Origin: Nematostella vectensis
Lineage: Eukaryota; Cnidaria; Anthozoa; Actiniaria; Edwardsiidae
DNA length: 64,000 nt
Reading direction: 5' to 3'
Assembly (NCBI RefSeq): GCF_932526225.1
Contig: NC_064034.1
Coordinates: forward strand, 1,350,001 to 1,414,000
Below the pieces are notes generated by a model that was not told the DNA's origin, ran no database searches, and saw only the letters and a list, made by a program, of their open reading frames with translations. The position numbers and the translations under genes were made by a program. This document shows, piece after piece, positions 11,501 through 21,017 of this stretch (position 1 is its first letter; each line of letters begins with the position of its first letter).

Positions 11501-11687
11501 CGCTATGCCCCCTGGCTCAAATCCAGCACTAATGCAGACCTACCCCAGCAACTATCCATCACAATACCCTCCACCATACAACCAGCTGGGTGCAGGGGCA
11601 GTGCCTCCACCCTACTCTACCCAGACGCCACCTCCTTACAACACACAACAAGCTCCAGAGGCACCACAGAAAGTCAGGCTTTATTGA
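4410..11687 (+). CDS. LAPTM/Mtp-like four-pass membrane protein with PPxY tail
   Basis: Seven exons join in frame: 4410-4487, 5961-6084, 6608-6693, 10822-10920, 11029-11073, 11212-11304 and 11499-11687, giving 237 residues. The start is the ATG at 4410; an in-frame GTG 24 bases upstream is not needed. The N-terminus has a cysteine cluster (RTCCCCDLRTGAIL), like that of LAPTM lysosomal-associated transmembrane proteins. Four hydrophobic segments follow, then a Pro/Tyr-rich tail with three PPPY motifs. In LAPTM proteins such motifs recruit NEDD4-family ubiquitin ligases and direct sorting to late endosomes and lysosomes; that role is inferred here. Intron 3 holds a full LINE in antisense. A related family of cysteine-rich tetraspan proteins with the same N-terminal signature is the main alternative. 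Confidence 0.75.
4957..5359. mobile_element. MITE with GTCCACACTAACACGGATTC termini
   Basis: The left end (GGGGCCGTCCACACTAACAC) and right end (GAATCCGTGTTAGTGTGGA) are inverted repeats. The motif GTGTTAGTGTGGAC or its complement occurs several more times inside. There is no coding capacity. It lies in intron 1 of the LAPTM-like gene. Confidence 0.75.
5464..5522. repeat. (TA)n microsatellite
   Basis: An uninterrupted TA run of nearly 60 bases directly precedes the MITE at 5531, which may have inserted into a TA-rich target. Confidence 0.95.
5531..5714. mobile_element. MITE with 45-bp terminal inverted repeats (copy 1)
   Basis: CACCAAAATCTGGAAATCG at the left and its complement ending at 5714 extend into about 45 matching bases, through TCTTTAATAAG / CTTATTAAAGA. 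A central CTTCTTCAGGGCAG segment is shared with the copies at 33580 and 61471. TA-rich flanks suggest TA target sites. Non-coding, in intron 1 of the LAPTM-like gene. Confidence 0.85.
6301..6415. repeat. Dispersed GGGCGTAGCCAGGGGGA repeat (copy 2)
   Basis: It shares GGGCGTAGCCAGGGGGA, TCTAGCAGCCAAAAA and the TTGAAAGGGC block with the copy at 2668-2825, in the same order. It lies in intron 2 of the LAPTM-like gene. Confidence 0.7.
7170..8057 (-). CDS. Retrotransposon reverse transcriptase, 3' part after frameshift
   Basis: This frame continues the RT: the conserved SGVPQGT-type block lies just upstream of its first Met, followed by FLLFVNDLP and the catalytic FADD at residues 20-23 (7989-8000). 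The thumb and C-terminal region then run to the stop at 7170, with HSYLGV and VRPKLEYANSAW blocks typical of CR1/Jockey-like RTs. A two-base length change in the short GA run at 8141-8148 explains the break from the upstream frame. Catalytic residues are intact on both sides. Confidence 0.88.
   Translation of the reverse strand: MFLLFVNDLPLNISSTIRLFADDCLLYRTIDGSNDSLALQNDLDALNRWERDWQMAFNVEKCHTMCFSTSRAKIPDHPYILNNRILERVYHHSYLGVLLSGDLKWDKHIAQITSSANQTLGVIRRNFRTASVDCKSKLYCSLVRPKLEYANSAWYPHLQKDKHRLDMVQRTAARVCYNNYLREPGVVTNMLRELEWPSLEGRRTLSRMSMFHQVVYGTVDIEREPFLVPMDRHSRNGNSKRFHRTHSKCNQHANSFFPWSIKFWNNLPGSITDIKEKGKFKEKLQQHLIDNGQWF
8035..10602 (-). CDS. Retrotransposon polyprotein, 5' part (2A-like, PHD, endonuclease, RT start)
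   Basis: The frame has 855 codons. Residues 1-92 form a leader ending in the 2A-like LLLLCGDISLNPGP. Residues 97-148 are a PHD-type zinc finger (CGLC, CDSC, HAKC, CPKC spacing). Residues 211-430 are an APE-type endonuclease with the expected NINFQSL, TETW (E242), GGDFN (D346, N348), LDLLF and GDHG (H419) motifs. Reverse transcriptase starts near 640, with NYRPVSL and motif A DFSKAFD (D783). After TQR (about residue 826) the frame leaves the conserved RT sequence and runs on as noise; the correct continuation is in another frame from about 8140 downwards. The protein would nick target DNA and copy its own RNA. Confidence 0.9.
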   Translation of the reverse strand: MAGPFEAPLEILFLALLLSSKLDFDSPENFLIHPGLIYQQYVGQEAFLTSFSGRIRVNGRPGSAILDSPPTRARLLCGLLLLCGDISLNPGPAWKYPCGLCKKPVKSNQRGLQCDSCNIWNHAKCMDISIPSYESLANSSCLWLCPKCDASNFSETLLSASTLELSNSFNFLPSQTSSPVAKTTPRNSSTSSVLEHARKSSRPRHKQGLKVFNINFQSLKNKNCEFQAFLATESPDIVIGTETWLNPSVKTCEFFPSNYSVFRKDRPDGYGGVLLAVKDLSCHELYELNSDCETVWIKVSINRRKHVYIGAFYNPDSSCEALDELDRSLSKLQRKSGNSVIYLGGDFNLGGDICWETNTIARGSRHVTACEKLLEMCSIYSLEQVVDKPTRGDKILDLLFTTNSTLVDSVHAKPAMGDHGCVEIQTLVTPKLARPIRRKIFLYSKGNFVDMKRDLLEFSSVYFTNFTVRSLQENWDMLKGKLSSLMEEYIPAKMSSSRYNLPWFTHNLNKLKRKVQRLYNTQKRTGLESDKRKFRQTRKAYRYKLNKSYGDYINNLLGSSQREQPKKFWRFVKSKRQDNMGINLLHNQHNIAVSNSLDKANVLNGYFFSIFTKEDSSTAPSLNPNSSSPEMGKIIVTSNGVQKLLNSLDSNKAGGPDKLPTRILKELSQELAPLYTQLFQQSLDQGKLPMDWKIANVVPIFKKGKRSSPNNYRPVSLTSVTCKILEHVICHHVWQHLEQHGILSDFQHGFRKRRNCETQLIITCHDLVSAINQGKRVDAFILDFSKAFDRVPHRRLLYKLSYYGIRGSLLTWMEDFLTQRSVCNTRGCNIQSMLCYLWCTTRNSFRTTFVPAFCK
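10327..10383 (-). other. 2A-like ribosome-skipping peptide in the LINE
   Basis: Residues 74-92 of the retrotransposon ORF contain a leucine-rich run followed by GDISLNPGP. The NPGP core and the upstream GD-I match the 2A consensus D(V/I)ExNPGP except that Ser replaces Glu. Skipping would occur between Gly91 and Pro92, freeing the 91-residue leader from the PHD-endonuclease-RT protein. 2A-like sequences at the N-terminus of APE-type LINEs of cnidarians, sea urchins and lancelets are known. Confidence 0.8.
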
Positions 11688-12199
11688 GCGCAACCATTTG
11701 GCATCTTAGGGGTTAGTACGTCATGTATTCCATGAACTGGTGCTCCCTAGCCCTAACCAAACATGAAGTACTGACTACAAGTTATAGCATAAAGTACCGA
11801 CTGTGGGATCTTACATGACAGGACAAGAACATTTGTTCGCTTTATTCAGGGGATAGCATAGGGTCCCCTATATTCCATTAATAAATGTGTGGTAGGTGCA
11901 TGCATTTAAAGAGGTTCCTTGTTTAGTGGGTTAGAGCAGGGCTCTGAGACACAAGTATGGGTATTTTGGGAAATAATGTGAAACCTGGAGATTCACCATA
12001 GCACCTTTTTAAAATTTGCACGTTAAGTTTTTAATATTAAAAGTGAACATCTTTGAAAAGATATCCTTTAGAATATCTCAGAAAAGTCAAATTAATTAAA
12101 GATTGCTGAACCAAAAAAAATTTTGTAAAAAGGAGGATAGCAAAATTATTTAGCATGAAACTGTAAAATTTTCAGTTCAACTGTCGAACTTATATTGTA

Positions 12200-12205
12200 A
12201 ATAAA
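12200..12205 (+). terminator. Polyadenylation signal of the LAPTM-like gene
   Basis: AATAAA lies about 510 bases after the stop at 11687, in an A/T-rich stretch typical of a 3' UTR end. No other gene lies between. Confidence 0.6.
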
Positions 12206-12251
12206 GTAATCAACATTTTACCTTTTCCTTTTTTGTGTACTATTTGATGGC

Positions 12252-12310
12252 CATGGGGTGGGGTGGTGTTGGGGTGGGGTGGGGATGAGGTGGGGATGAG
12301 GTGGGGGGAT
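12252..12310. repeat. G-rich short tandem repeat
   Basis: Repeats of GGGGTGGGGT and GGGGATGAGGT give several runs of four G within 60 bases, a possible G-quadruplex, immediately before the 48-bp satellite. Confidence 0.7.
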
Positions 12311-12350
12311 TGTGCACCCTCCTGGGCACGCACCCTGCCCATGGCACTGC

Positions 12351-15300
12351 ATAGTACTCATCACGCTACAACTCGCTACAGACTATTATACAAGATGTAG
12401 TACTCATCACGCTACAACTCGCTACAGACTATTATACAAGATGTAGTACTCATCACGCTACAACTCGCAACAGACTGTATTATACAAGTTGTGGTACTCG
12501 TCACGCTACAACTCGCTACAGACTGTATTATACAAGATGTAGTACTCATCACGCTACAACTCGCTACAGATTGTATTATACAAGTTGTAGTACTCGTCAC
12601 GCTACAACTCGCTACAGACTGTATTATACAAGTTGTAGTACTCATCACGCTACAACTCGCTACAGGCTGTATTATACAAATTGTAGTACTCATCACGCTA
12701 CAACTCGCAACAGACTGTATTATACAAGTTGTAGTACTCGTCACGCTACAACTCGCTACAGACTGTATTATACAAGTTGTAGTACTTATCACGCTACAAC
12801 TCGCTACAGACTGTATTATACAAGTTGTAGTACTTATCTCGCTACAGACTGTATTATACAAGTTGTAGTACTCATCACGCTACAACTCGCTACAGACTGT
12901 ATTATACAAGTTGTAGTACTCGTCACGCTACAACTCGCTACAGGCTGTATTATACAAGTTGTAGTACACGTCACGCTATAACTCGCTACAGACTGTATTA
13001 TACAAGTTGTAGTACTCGTCACGCTACAACTCGCTACAGGTTGTATTATACAAGTTGTAGTACTCATCACGCTACAACTCGCTACAGACTGTATTATACA
13101 AGTTGTAGTACTCGTCACGCTACAACTCGCAACAGATTGTATTATACAAGTTGTAGTACTCGTCACGCTACAACTCGCAACAGACTGTATTATACAAGTT
13201 GTAGTACTCGGCACGCTACAACTCGCTACAGGCTGTATTATACAAGTTGTAGTACTCGTCACGCTACAACTCGCTACAGGCTGTATTATACAAGTTGTAC
13301 TACTCATAACGCTACAACTCGCAACAGACTGTATTATACAAGTTGTAGTACTCGTCACGCTACAACTCGCTACAGACTGTATTATACAAGTTGTAGTACT
13401 TATCACGCTACAACTCGCTACAGACTGTATTATACAAGTTGTAGTACTTATCACGCTACAACTCGCTACAGACTGTATTATACAAGTTGTAGTACTCGGC
13501 ACGCTACAACTCGCTACAGGCTGTATTATACAAGTTGTAGTACTCATCACGCTACAACTCGCTACAGGCTGTATTATACAAGTTGTACTACTCATAACGC
13601 TACAACTCGCAACAGACTGTATTATACAAGTTGTAGTACTCGTCACGCTACAACTCGCTACAGACTGTATTATACAAGTTGTAGTACTTATCACGCTACA
13701 ACTCGCTACAGACTGTATTATACAAGTTGTAGTACTTATCACGCTACAACTCGCTACAGACTGTATTATACAAGTTGTAGTACTCATCACGCTACAACTC
13801 GCTACAGACTGTATTATACAAGTTGTAGTACTCGTCACGCTACAACTCGCTACAGGCTGTATTATACAAGTTGTAGTACACGTCACGCTATAACTCGCTA
13901 CAGACTGTATTATACAAGTTGTAGTACTCGTCACGCTACAACTCGCTACAGGTTGTATTATACAAGTTGTAGTACTCATCACGCTACAACTCGCTACAGA
14001 CTGTATACAAGTTGTAGTACTCGTCACGCTACAACTCGCAACAGATTGTATTATACAAGTTGTAGTACTCGTCACGCTACAACTCGCAACAGACTGTATT
14101 ATACAAGTTGTAGTACTCGGCACGCTACAACTCGCTACAGGCTGTATTATACAAGTTGTAGTACTCGTCACGCTACAACTCGCTACAGGCTGTATTATAC
14201 AAGTTGTAGTACTTATCACGCTACAACTCGCTACAGACTGTATTATACAAGTTGTAGTACTCATCACGCTACAACTCGCTACAGACTGTATTATACAAGT
14301 TGTAGTACTCATCACGCTACAACTCGCAACAGACTGTATTATACAAGTTGCAGTACTCGTCACGCTACAACTCGCTACAGGCTGTATTATACAAGTTGTA
14401 GTACTCATCACGCTACAACTCGCTACAGACTGTACTATACAAGTTGCAGTACTCGTCACGCTACAACTCGCTACAGGCTGTATTATACAAGATGTAGTAC
14501 TCATCACGCTACAACTCGCTACAGGCTGTATTATACAAGTTGTAGTACTCAACACGCTACAACTCGCTACAGACTGTATTATACAAGTTGTAGTACTCGT
14601 CACGCTACAACTCGCTACAGACTGTATTATACAAGTTGTAGTACTCATCACGCTACAACTCGCTACAGGTTGTATTATACAAGTTGTAGTACTTATCACG
14701 CTACAACTCGCTACAGACTGTATTATACAAGTTGTAGTACTCATCACGCTACAACTCGCTACAGACTGTATTATACAAGTTGTAGTACTTAACACGCTAC
14801 AACTCGCTACAGACTGTATTATACAAGTTATAGTACTCGTCACGCTACAACTCGCTACAGACTGTATTATACAAGTTGTAGTACTCATCACGCTACAACT
14901 CGCAACAGACTGTATTATACAAGTTGTAGTACTCGGCACGCTACAACTCGCTACAGGCTGTATTATACAAGTTGTAGTACTCGTCACGCTACAACTCGCA
15001 ACAGACTGTATTATACAAGTTGTAGTACTCGGCACGCTACAACTCGCTACAGGCTGTATTATACAAGTTGTAGTACTCGTCACGCTACAACTCGCTACAG
15101 GCTGTATTATACAAGTTGTAGTACTCGTCACGCTACAACTCGCAACAGACTGTATTATACAAGTTGTAGTACTCATCACGCTACAACTCGCAACAGATTG
15201 TTTTATACAAGTTGTAGTACTCGTCACGCTACAACTCGCAACAGACTGTATTATACAAGTTGTAGTACTCGTCACGCTACAACTCGCTACAGGCTGTATT

Positions 15301-16470
15301 ATACAAGTTGTAGTACTCGTCACGCTACAACTCGCTACAGACTGTATTATACAAGTTGTAGTACTCGTCACGCTACAACTCGCTACAGGCTGTATTATAC
15401 AAGTTCTAGTACTCGTCACGCTACAACTCGCTACAGGCTGTATTATACAAGTTGTAGTACTCGTTACGCTACAACTCGCTACAGACTGTATTATACAAGT
15501 TGTAGTACTTAACACGCTACAACTCGCTACAGACTGTATTATACAAGTTGTAGTACTCATCACGCTACAACTCGCTACAGACTGTATTATACAAGTTGTA
15601 GTACTCATCACGCTACAACTCGCTACAGGCTGTATTATACAAGTTGTAGTACTCATCACGCTACAACTCGCTACAGACTGTATTATACAAGTTGCAGTAC
15701 TCGTCACGCTACAACTCGCTACAGGCTGTATTATACAAGATGTAGTACTCATCACGCTACAACTCGCTACAGGCTGTATTATACAAGTTGTAGTACTCGT
15801 CACGCTACAACTCGCTACAGACTGTATTATACAAGTTGTAGTACTCGTCACGCTACAACTCGCTACAGACTGTATTATACAAGTTGTAGTACTCGTCACG
15901 CTACAACTCGCTACAGACTGTATTATACAAGTTGTAGTACTCGTCACGCTACAACTCGCTACAGACTGTATTATACAAGTTGTAGTACTCGTCACGCTAC
16001 AACTCGCTACAGGCTGTATTATACAAGATGTAGTACTCATCACGCTACAACTCGCTACAGGCTGTATTATACAAGTTGTAGTACTTAACACGCTACAACT
16101 CGCTACAGGTTGTATTATACAAGTTGTAGTACTTAACACGCTACAACTCGCTACAGACTGTATTATACAAGTTGTAGTACTCGTCACGCTACAACTCGCT
16201 ACAGACTGTATTATACAAGTTGTAGTACTCATCACGCTACAACTCGCTACAGGTTGTATTATACAAGTTGTAGTACTTATCACGCTACAACTCGCTACAG
16301 ACTGTATTATACAAGTTGTAGTACTCATCACGCTACAACTCGCTACAGGTTGTATTATACAAGTTGTAGTACTTAACACGCTACAACTCGCTACAGACTG
16401 TATTATACAAGTTGTAGTACTTAACACGCTACAACTCGCTACAGGTTGTATTATACAAGTTGTAGTACTA
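12351..16470. repeat. 48-bp satellite, long forward block
   Basis: About 85 copies of a 48-bp unit (AGTTGTAGTACTCGTCACGC, then TACAACTCGCTACAGACTGT, then ATTATACA). Each unit contains a small dyad, GTTGTAG ... CTACAAC, with an 11-base loop. Because 48 is a multiple of 3 and the unit lacks stops in several frames, very long open frames cross the block on both strands; they are not genes. Common variants are CGTCACG/CATCACG/TATCACG/TTAACACG and GCTACAG/GCAACAG. Confidence 0.97.
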
Positions 16471-16485
16471 ACATGCTACAAGTTG

Positions 16486-17735
16486 TAGCCTGTAGCGAGT
16501 TGTAGCGTGACGAGTACTACAACTTGTATAATACAGTCTGTAGCGAGTTGTAGCGTGACGAGTACTACAACTTGTATAATACAGTCTGTAGCGAGTTGTA
16601 GCGTGATGAGTACTACAACTTGTATAATACAGTCAGTAGCGAGTTGTAGCGTGACGAGTACTACAACTTGTATAATAGTCTGTAGCGAGTTGTAGCGTGA
16701 CGAGTACTACAACTTGTATAATACAGTCTGTAGCGAGTTGTAGCGTGTTAAGTACTACAACTTGTATAATACAGTCTGTAGCGAGTTGTAGCGTGATGAG
16801 TACTACAACTTGTATAATACAGTCAGTAGCGAGTTGTAGCGTGACGAGTACTACAACTTGTATAATAGTCTGTAGCGAGTTGTAGCGTGTTAAGTACTAC
16901 AACTTGTATAATACAGTCTGTAGCGAGTTGTAGCGTGATGAGTACTACATCTTGTATAATACAGTCTGTAGCGAGTTGTAGCGTTATGAGTAGTACAACT
17001 TGTATAATACAGCCTGTAGCGAGTTGTAGCGTGACGAGTACTACAACTTGTATAATACAGCCTGTAGCGAGTTGTAGCGTGACGAGTACTACAACTTGTA
17101 TAATACAGTCTGTAGCGAGTTGTAGCGTGATGAGTACTACAACTTGTATAATACAGTCTGTAGCGAGATAAGTACTACAACTTGTATAATACAGTCTGTA
17201 GCGAGTTGTAGCGTGTTAAGTACTACAACTTGTATAATACAGTCTGTAGCGTGTTGTAGCGTGTTAAGTACTACAACTTGTATAATACAACCTGTAGCGA
17301 GTTGTAGCGTGATGAGTACTACAACTTGTATAATACAGTCTGTAGCGAGTTGTAGCGTGACGAGTACTACAACTTGTATAATACAGTCTGTAGCGAGTTG
17401 TAGCGTGTTAAGTACTACAACTTGTATAATACAACCTGTAGCGAGTTGTAGCGTGTTAAGTACTACAACTTGTATAATACAGTCTGTAGCGAGTTGTAGC
17501 GTGATGAGTACTACATCTTGTATAATACAGTCTGTAGCGAGTTGTAGCGTGATAAGTACTACAACTTGTATAATACAACCTATAGCGAGTTGTAGCGTGT
17601 TGAGTACTACAACTTGTATAATACAGTCTGTAGCGAGTTGTAGCGTGATAAGTACTACAACTTGTATAATACAGCCTGTAGCGAGTTGTAGCATGATTAA
17701 GTGCTACAACTTGTATAATACAGCACATCACGAGT
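16486..17735. repeat. 48-bp satellite, inverted block
   Basis: About 26 copies of the same 48-bp unit in the opposite orientation (GTAGCGAGTTGTAGCGTGAC, then GAGTACTACAACTTGTATAA). The switch occurs at about 16465-16490 without spacer sequence, so the two blocks form one giant inverted repeat with arms of at least 1.2 kb. The block ends in diverged units near 17735. Confidence 0.97.
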
Positions 17736-17755
17736 GTCATATTACTCTGCACCAG

Positions 17756-17937
17756 TCCGCCGTTATTTTTTTTACGTTGGTCGGTTTCGGCCCTCACTCC
17801 CCTGTGGCTACGAGACAAGGATCCGGTGGCGACTACGCAGAGACTTGCCATCGAAGAACTGGCTTTTCTCTGGCAAAAAAAGCCACGTTGGGAAGTCGCC
17901 AGAGCCCGTATCTGTTAGATCTACTGGAAGAGGGAGG
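17756..17937 (+). other. Possible exon of an unrecognised gene
   Basis: The stretch is GC-richer than its surroundings, is open in two frames up to a good donor (GAGGGAG|GTAAGAGC at 17937/17938), and immediately follows the satellite. No family was recognised and the reading frame cannot be chosen from sequence alone. Confidence 0.2.
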
Positions 17938-18022
17938 TAAGAGCTATCTGCACTGCAAAGCAAATGTTGACGCATCTCTAAATCAAAAAACCTTGATAAA
18001 AATTATAGAAAAATATCAATAA

Positions 18023-19012
18023 AGGTTTAGCGAACAATTTTTAGCTAAGATTAAGCGGGAAACCCTATTCAATGCGGTGTTTTGTCATTTCATGTGCCAT
18101 TTTATACAGGAACGCATAATTTCTATAGTCAAATATTAAGATTTTTGCAGCTTCCACGATCGTTAATCGTTATTTGAACCCGTCAATAGTATCTAGATTT
18201 CACTTCGGTTCATTGCAAATCTACCATGTCTTTCTGGGTTTCTGTCTTACACAATTTTATGTTTAACTAGTGCATGTTTTTTTTTCGTTTTATACTTTGG
18301 TTTTATATTTTGGTTGCGTTTTATTTTATAGTTTCAGCATTATTTTGTTTATGTTTGGTAATATTATACTTTCAGGAAGAGATCGATATTGTGTTACGCA
18401 CCTGATATTCGCTGGTTCTACGTAACTACTAGAGTTTAATCTCATTGGTGTACCGAAATGCACAGCCCTACACTTCATACAAACACAAGCTTTATCCATA
18501 GCAAGAGTAAATTTGCCTCGCTTTTCTCATTTGCATCTTCCTTCTTGTTGACAATGTTTTCAGGAGTTCAGCTGGACAGGGAACCGAAAGAACTATGGTA
18601 CTGCTAGCCATAGAAAACTAAGAGGTATTATATATAGATACAAGCTTGACTCACTGTATAATCGCGGAATATCCCCCCTGGGAAACCTAGATATTTTAAT
18701 TGCTTATCAATGCAGTCATTTTACTACAGGGTATGAATATTTTTAAAGGGTCTAATAGTGCCGATACAAAAAAGAATTCCCTACTCTATTTTGATTCGAT
18801 TTCACTTAAAAACTTAAAAAGTCTTTGAATAATGAAGACCTATCTCTCCCAGTGACGGAGTTTGAGAAGGAAATTTCCCAGAGAGAAAGATTGAGCAGAT
18901 TAAGTATAGAAATGTTTAAAGGGATGTAGCCTAAAATGGTGCAAAAAGGACCTTCGAGGCAAGGAATTTGGGGACTTCGCCAACGCGAACTCGCTTATTT
19001 ACGAAATAAATC
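18023..19012. other. Non-coding stretch
   Basis: A/T-rich sequence with no supported gene or repeat. A short exon-like piece at about 18565-18596 (acceptor TTTTCAG, donor ATG|GTACTG) is too short to support. Confidence 0.3.
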
Positions 19013-19222
19013 CTTTGTAGCTACGAGGCGACTAGGTAGTAAAGGTTCTTTGTAGCTACGAGGATACTAGGTAGTAAAGGTCCTTTGTAGCTACGAGGAG
19101 ACTAGGTAGTAAAGGTCCTTTGTAGCTACGAGGAGACTAGGTAGTAAAGGTCCTTTGTAGCTACGAGGAGACTAGGTAGTAAAGGTCCTTTGTAGCTACG
19201 AGGAGACTAGGTAGTAAAGGAC
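19013..19222. repeat. 35-bp tandem repeat
   Basis: Six copies of CCTTTGTAGCTACGAGGAGA followed by CTAGGTAGTAAAGGT; the first two copies differ slightly and the last four are identical. Confidence 0.95.
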
Positions 19223-19360
19223 TACACGGAGGGTGGGGGGAGGGGGACTGGAATGCCGAATAAGCTATTATACTTAGCTCATCTTATTGTTTTCGATCCA
19301 ACTCCTGTAATATTGTACTATGCATATTACCCTAATACTCTATATTATTTCTGTAGCCAC

Positions 19361-19575
19361 AACTTCATTCGAAAGACTGGCCTTGCTGAGCTCAGCGGTA
19401 TTCCATAAGATGTCGTGGAGGGTCTCCCGCCATTCCAGGACTACCCCTGATAGAGGCCTGCTACGACTTTTTATTGTACTGGTGGTGGAGCTGGACGCCA
19501 CGAGTTGCAATCTGCTGTATGCTCAGTGCCTGGTGAAAAGGCTACGTGACTTGGACCATCACATCGCGCTATTTG
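19361..19575 (+). CDS. Exon-like open stretch, unrecognised gene
   Basis: The stretch lies between an acceptor (TTTCTGTAG) and a donor (TTTG|GTACGTG) and is open in only one phase for 71 codons. The peptide includes LLRLFIVLVVELDATSC and LVKRLRDLDHHIALF. Base composition is coding-like compared with flanks. It may belong with the exon at 20177, but the phases of these two do not join directly, so a further exon would be needed or one call is wrong. No family recognised. Confidence 0.3.
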
Positions 19576-19663
19576 GTACGTGTGGAAATGTTCAGGGAAT
19601 GCTTATTCCTCATAGTCCCTTCGCTTATTTATGCTTGGCGCCTGCCGTATGAGGTCCAATCCT

Positions 19664-19730
19664 CTTTATATTCCCGCGCTGATCCTCTTGATATTCCCGC
19701 GCTGATCCTCTTGATATTCCCGCGCTGATC
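19664..19730. repeat. 24-bp tandem repeat, three copies
   Basis: CTTGATATTCCCGCGCTGATCCT is repeated nearly three times in direct succession. Confidence 0.9.
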
Positions 19731-20176
19731 AACTGCGCTGACCGGAGGGATCCGATGACAGAAAATTCTCGCGACACGAAAGGTTTCTGCCTTTCGAACT
19801 CACTTTTAGTTTCAAAAGCTCGCTATTATTCTTAGGCTGTTAGCATCTGAGTTAGCGATTTCGTAGCGCTCGCATGAGTCGTTCATCAAAAATAAAGATC
19901 AATAGAAAACGCTCTTTCCAGAGACAAGTCCGCTGATAAATGAATGACTCATCACTTGTTTTTAGGAAGCGTACTTTTTGCGTCACTTATTTTATGTCAT
20001 AAAGGACCTTTTTAGTGACTTCATCGCAAGAGTTTGGTGCGCTTTTCTGACAATTCTAACAGTTGCTATTACTTATTGCTTTACGGCAATTCTATTAATT
20101 GCTATCACTTATTGCTTTACGTCAATACCAACAGGTTGTATCTCTTATTAAGACTCTCTTTGTTCTAAGGTTACAG

Positions 20177-20582
20177 CAACGACAAACCGCACCTGCTTCT
20201 AGAGGAGCCTTCATATGAATCTCAAGGTATCTTATCCAGTCCTCCCCAGTCCCCAATCGTGGTTCTCCAAGCGCGATTGAGGCGAGCCGACGCAGTCCTG
20301 GTGATCACTCCAAACACTGTTCATGAATTATCCTTTCCACTCTCCCAGTTCGAGCAGGGCGATCGCTTCTTTAACGGACATACGTATAGTTGGCATAGCA
20401 ACGGGGTCACTTGTGTTTTGCTTGGCGGATGGATCAATCGAAGAGAGGTGGCTATAGAGCTTCGGGCTATTTTTGCTAGTTCGGATTTTCCGAGTCTGTC
20501 CCGAGTGCTTCCCGGACCGAAGTATCTTGACAAGGTGTATACTGTAGACGGAAATGCTGAGACTCCGGGTCCTTGTATTTAG
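20177..20582 (+). CDS. Probable terminal exon, unrecognised protein
   Basis: From an acceptor (AGGTTACAG, ending 20176) a single frame is open for 134 codons to TAG at 20580-20582, with an ATTAAA signal about 60 bases downstream. The peptide begins NDKPHLLLEEPSYESQ and contains AVLVITPNTVHELSFP, GHTYSWHSNGVTCVLLGGW and ELRAIFASSDFPSL, a composition like a folded globular domain. No family could be assigned. Likely the last exon of the gene suggested at 19361, but an upstream phase match was not found. Confidence 0.4.
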
Positions 20583-21017
20583 ACTCTGTTGGCCTGTTGA
20601 ATCATACGTGGACTTATATTTCTTTCATGGATGGACATTAAAGCTGATTAAAGCAGCTCTATAAAATGAACAAGATAACGCGAGTCTTTTATCTATCTAT
20701 GGCTCTTATCACTTTTGGATTCTATGGGAAACTATAGGAACATTAAAATGTGGTGTGTATGTCCTGCCAGGGGGGGGGGGGGGGGGAGATGCAGGTGCTT
20801 TCACAGGGAGGAGGCGGGGATGCAGCAAGATGACGATACGTTGACTGTTTTTTTTTTATAACCTTTTCCCCTTCATTCCAGCCGGGGTTAGAGCGTGTGC
20901 TGTAATGCATATGATATCTGGGTGTAATATATGGTGTAGTGTATTATGGATGTGTGTAGGTTATTCATACGATTTATTGCGGTGAAGAGTGTAATGTATC
21001 GCAGGAAGTGGTGTATA
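20583..21017. other. 3' flank with poly(G) tract
   Basis: It contains a likely ATTAAA polyadenylation signal near 20638 and a G-run of about 18 at 20770-20787. Nothing else is supported. Confidence 0.35.

Noticed and set aside
12834-16427. Open frame of about 1200 codons on the minus strand, with 16-residue repeats
   Set aside because: It is the 48-bp satellite read in a stop-free frame. Several frames on both strands are equally open, and the orientation flip at 16480 breaks any protein logic.
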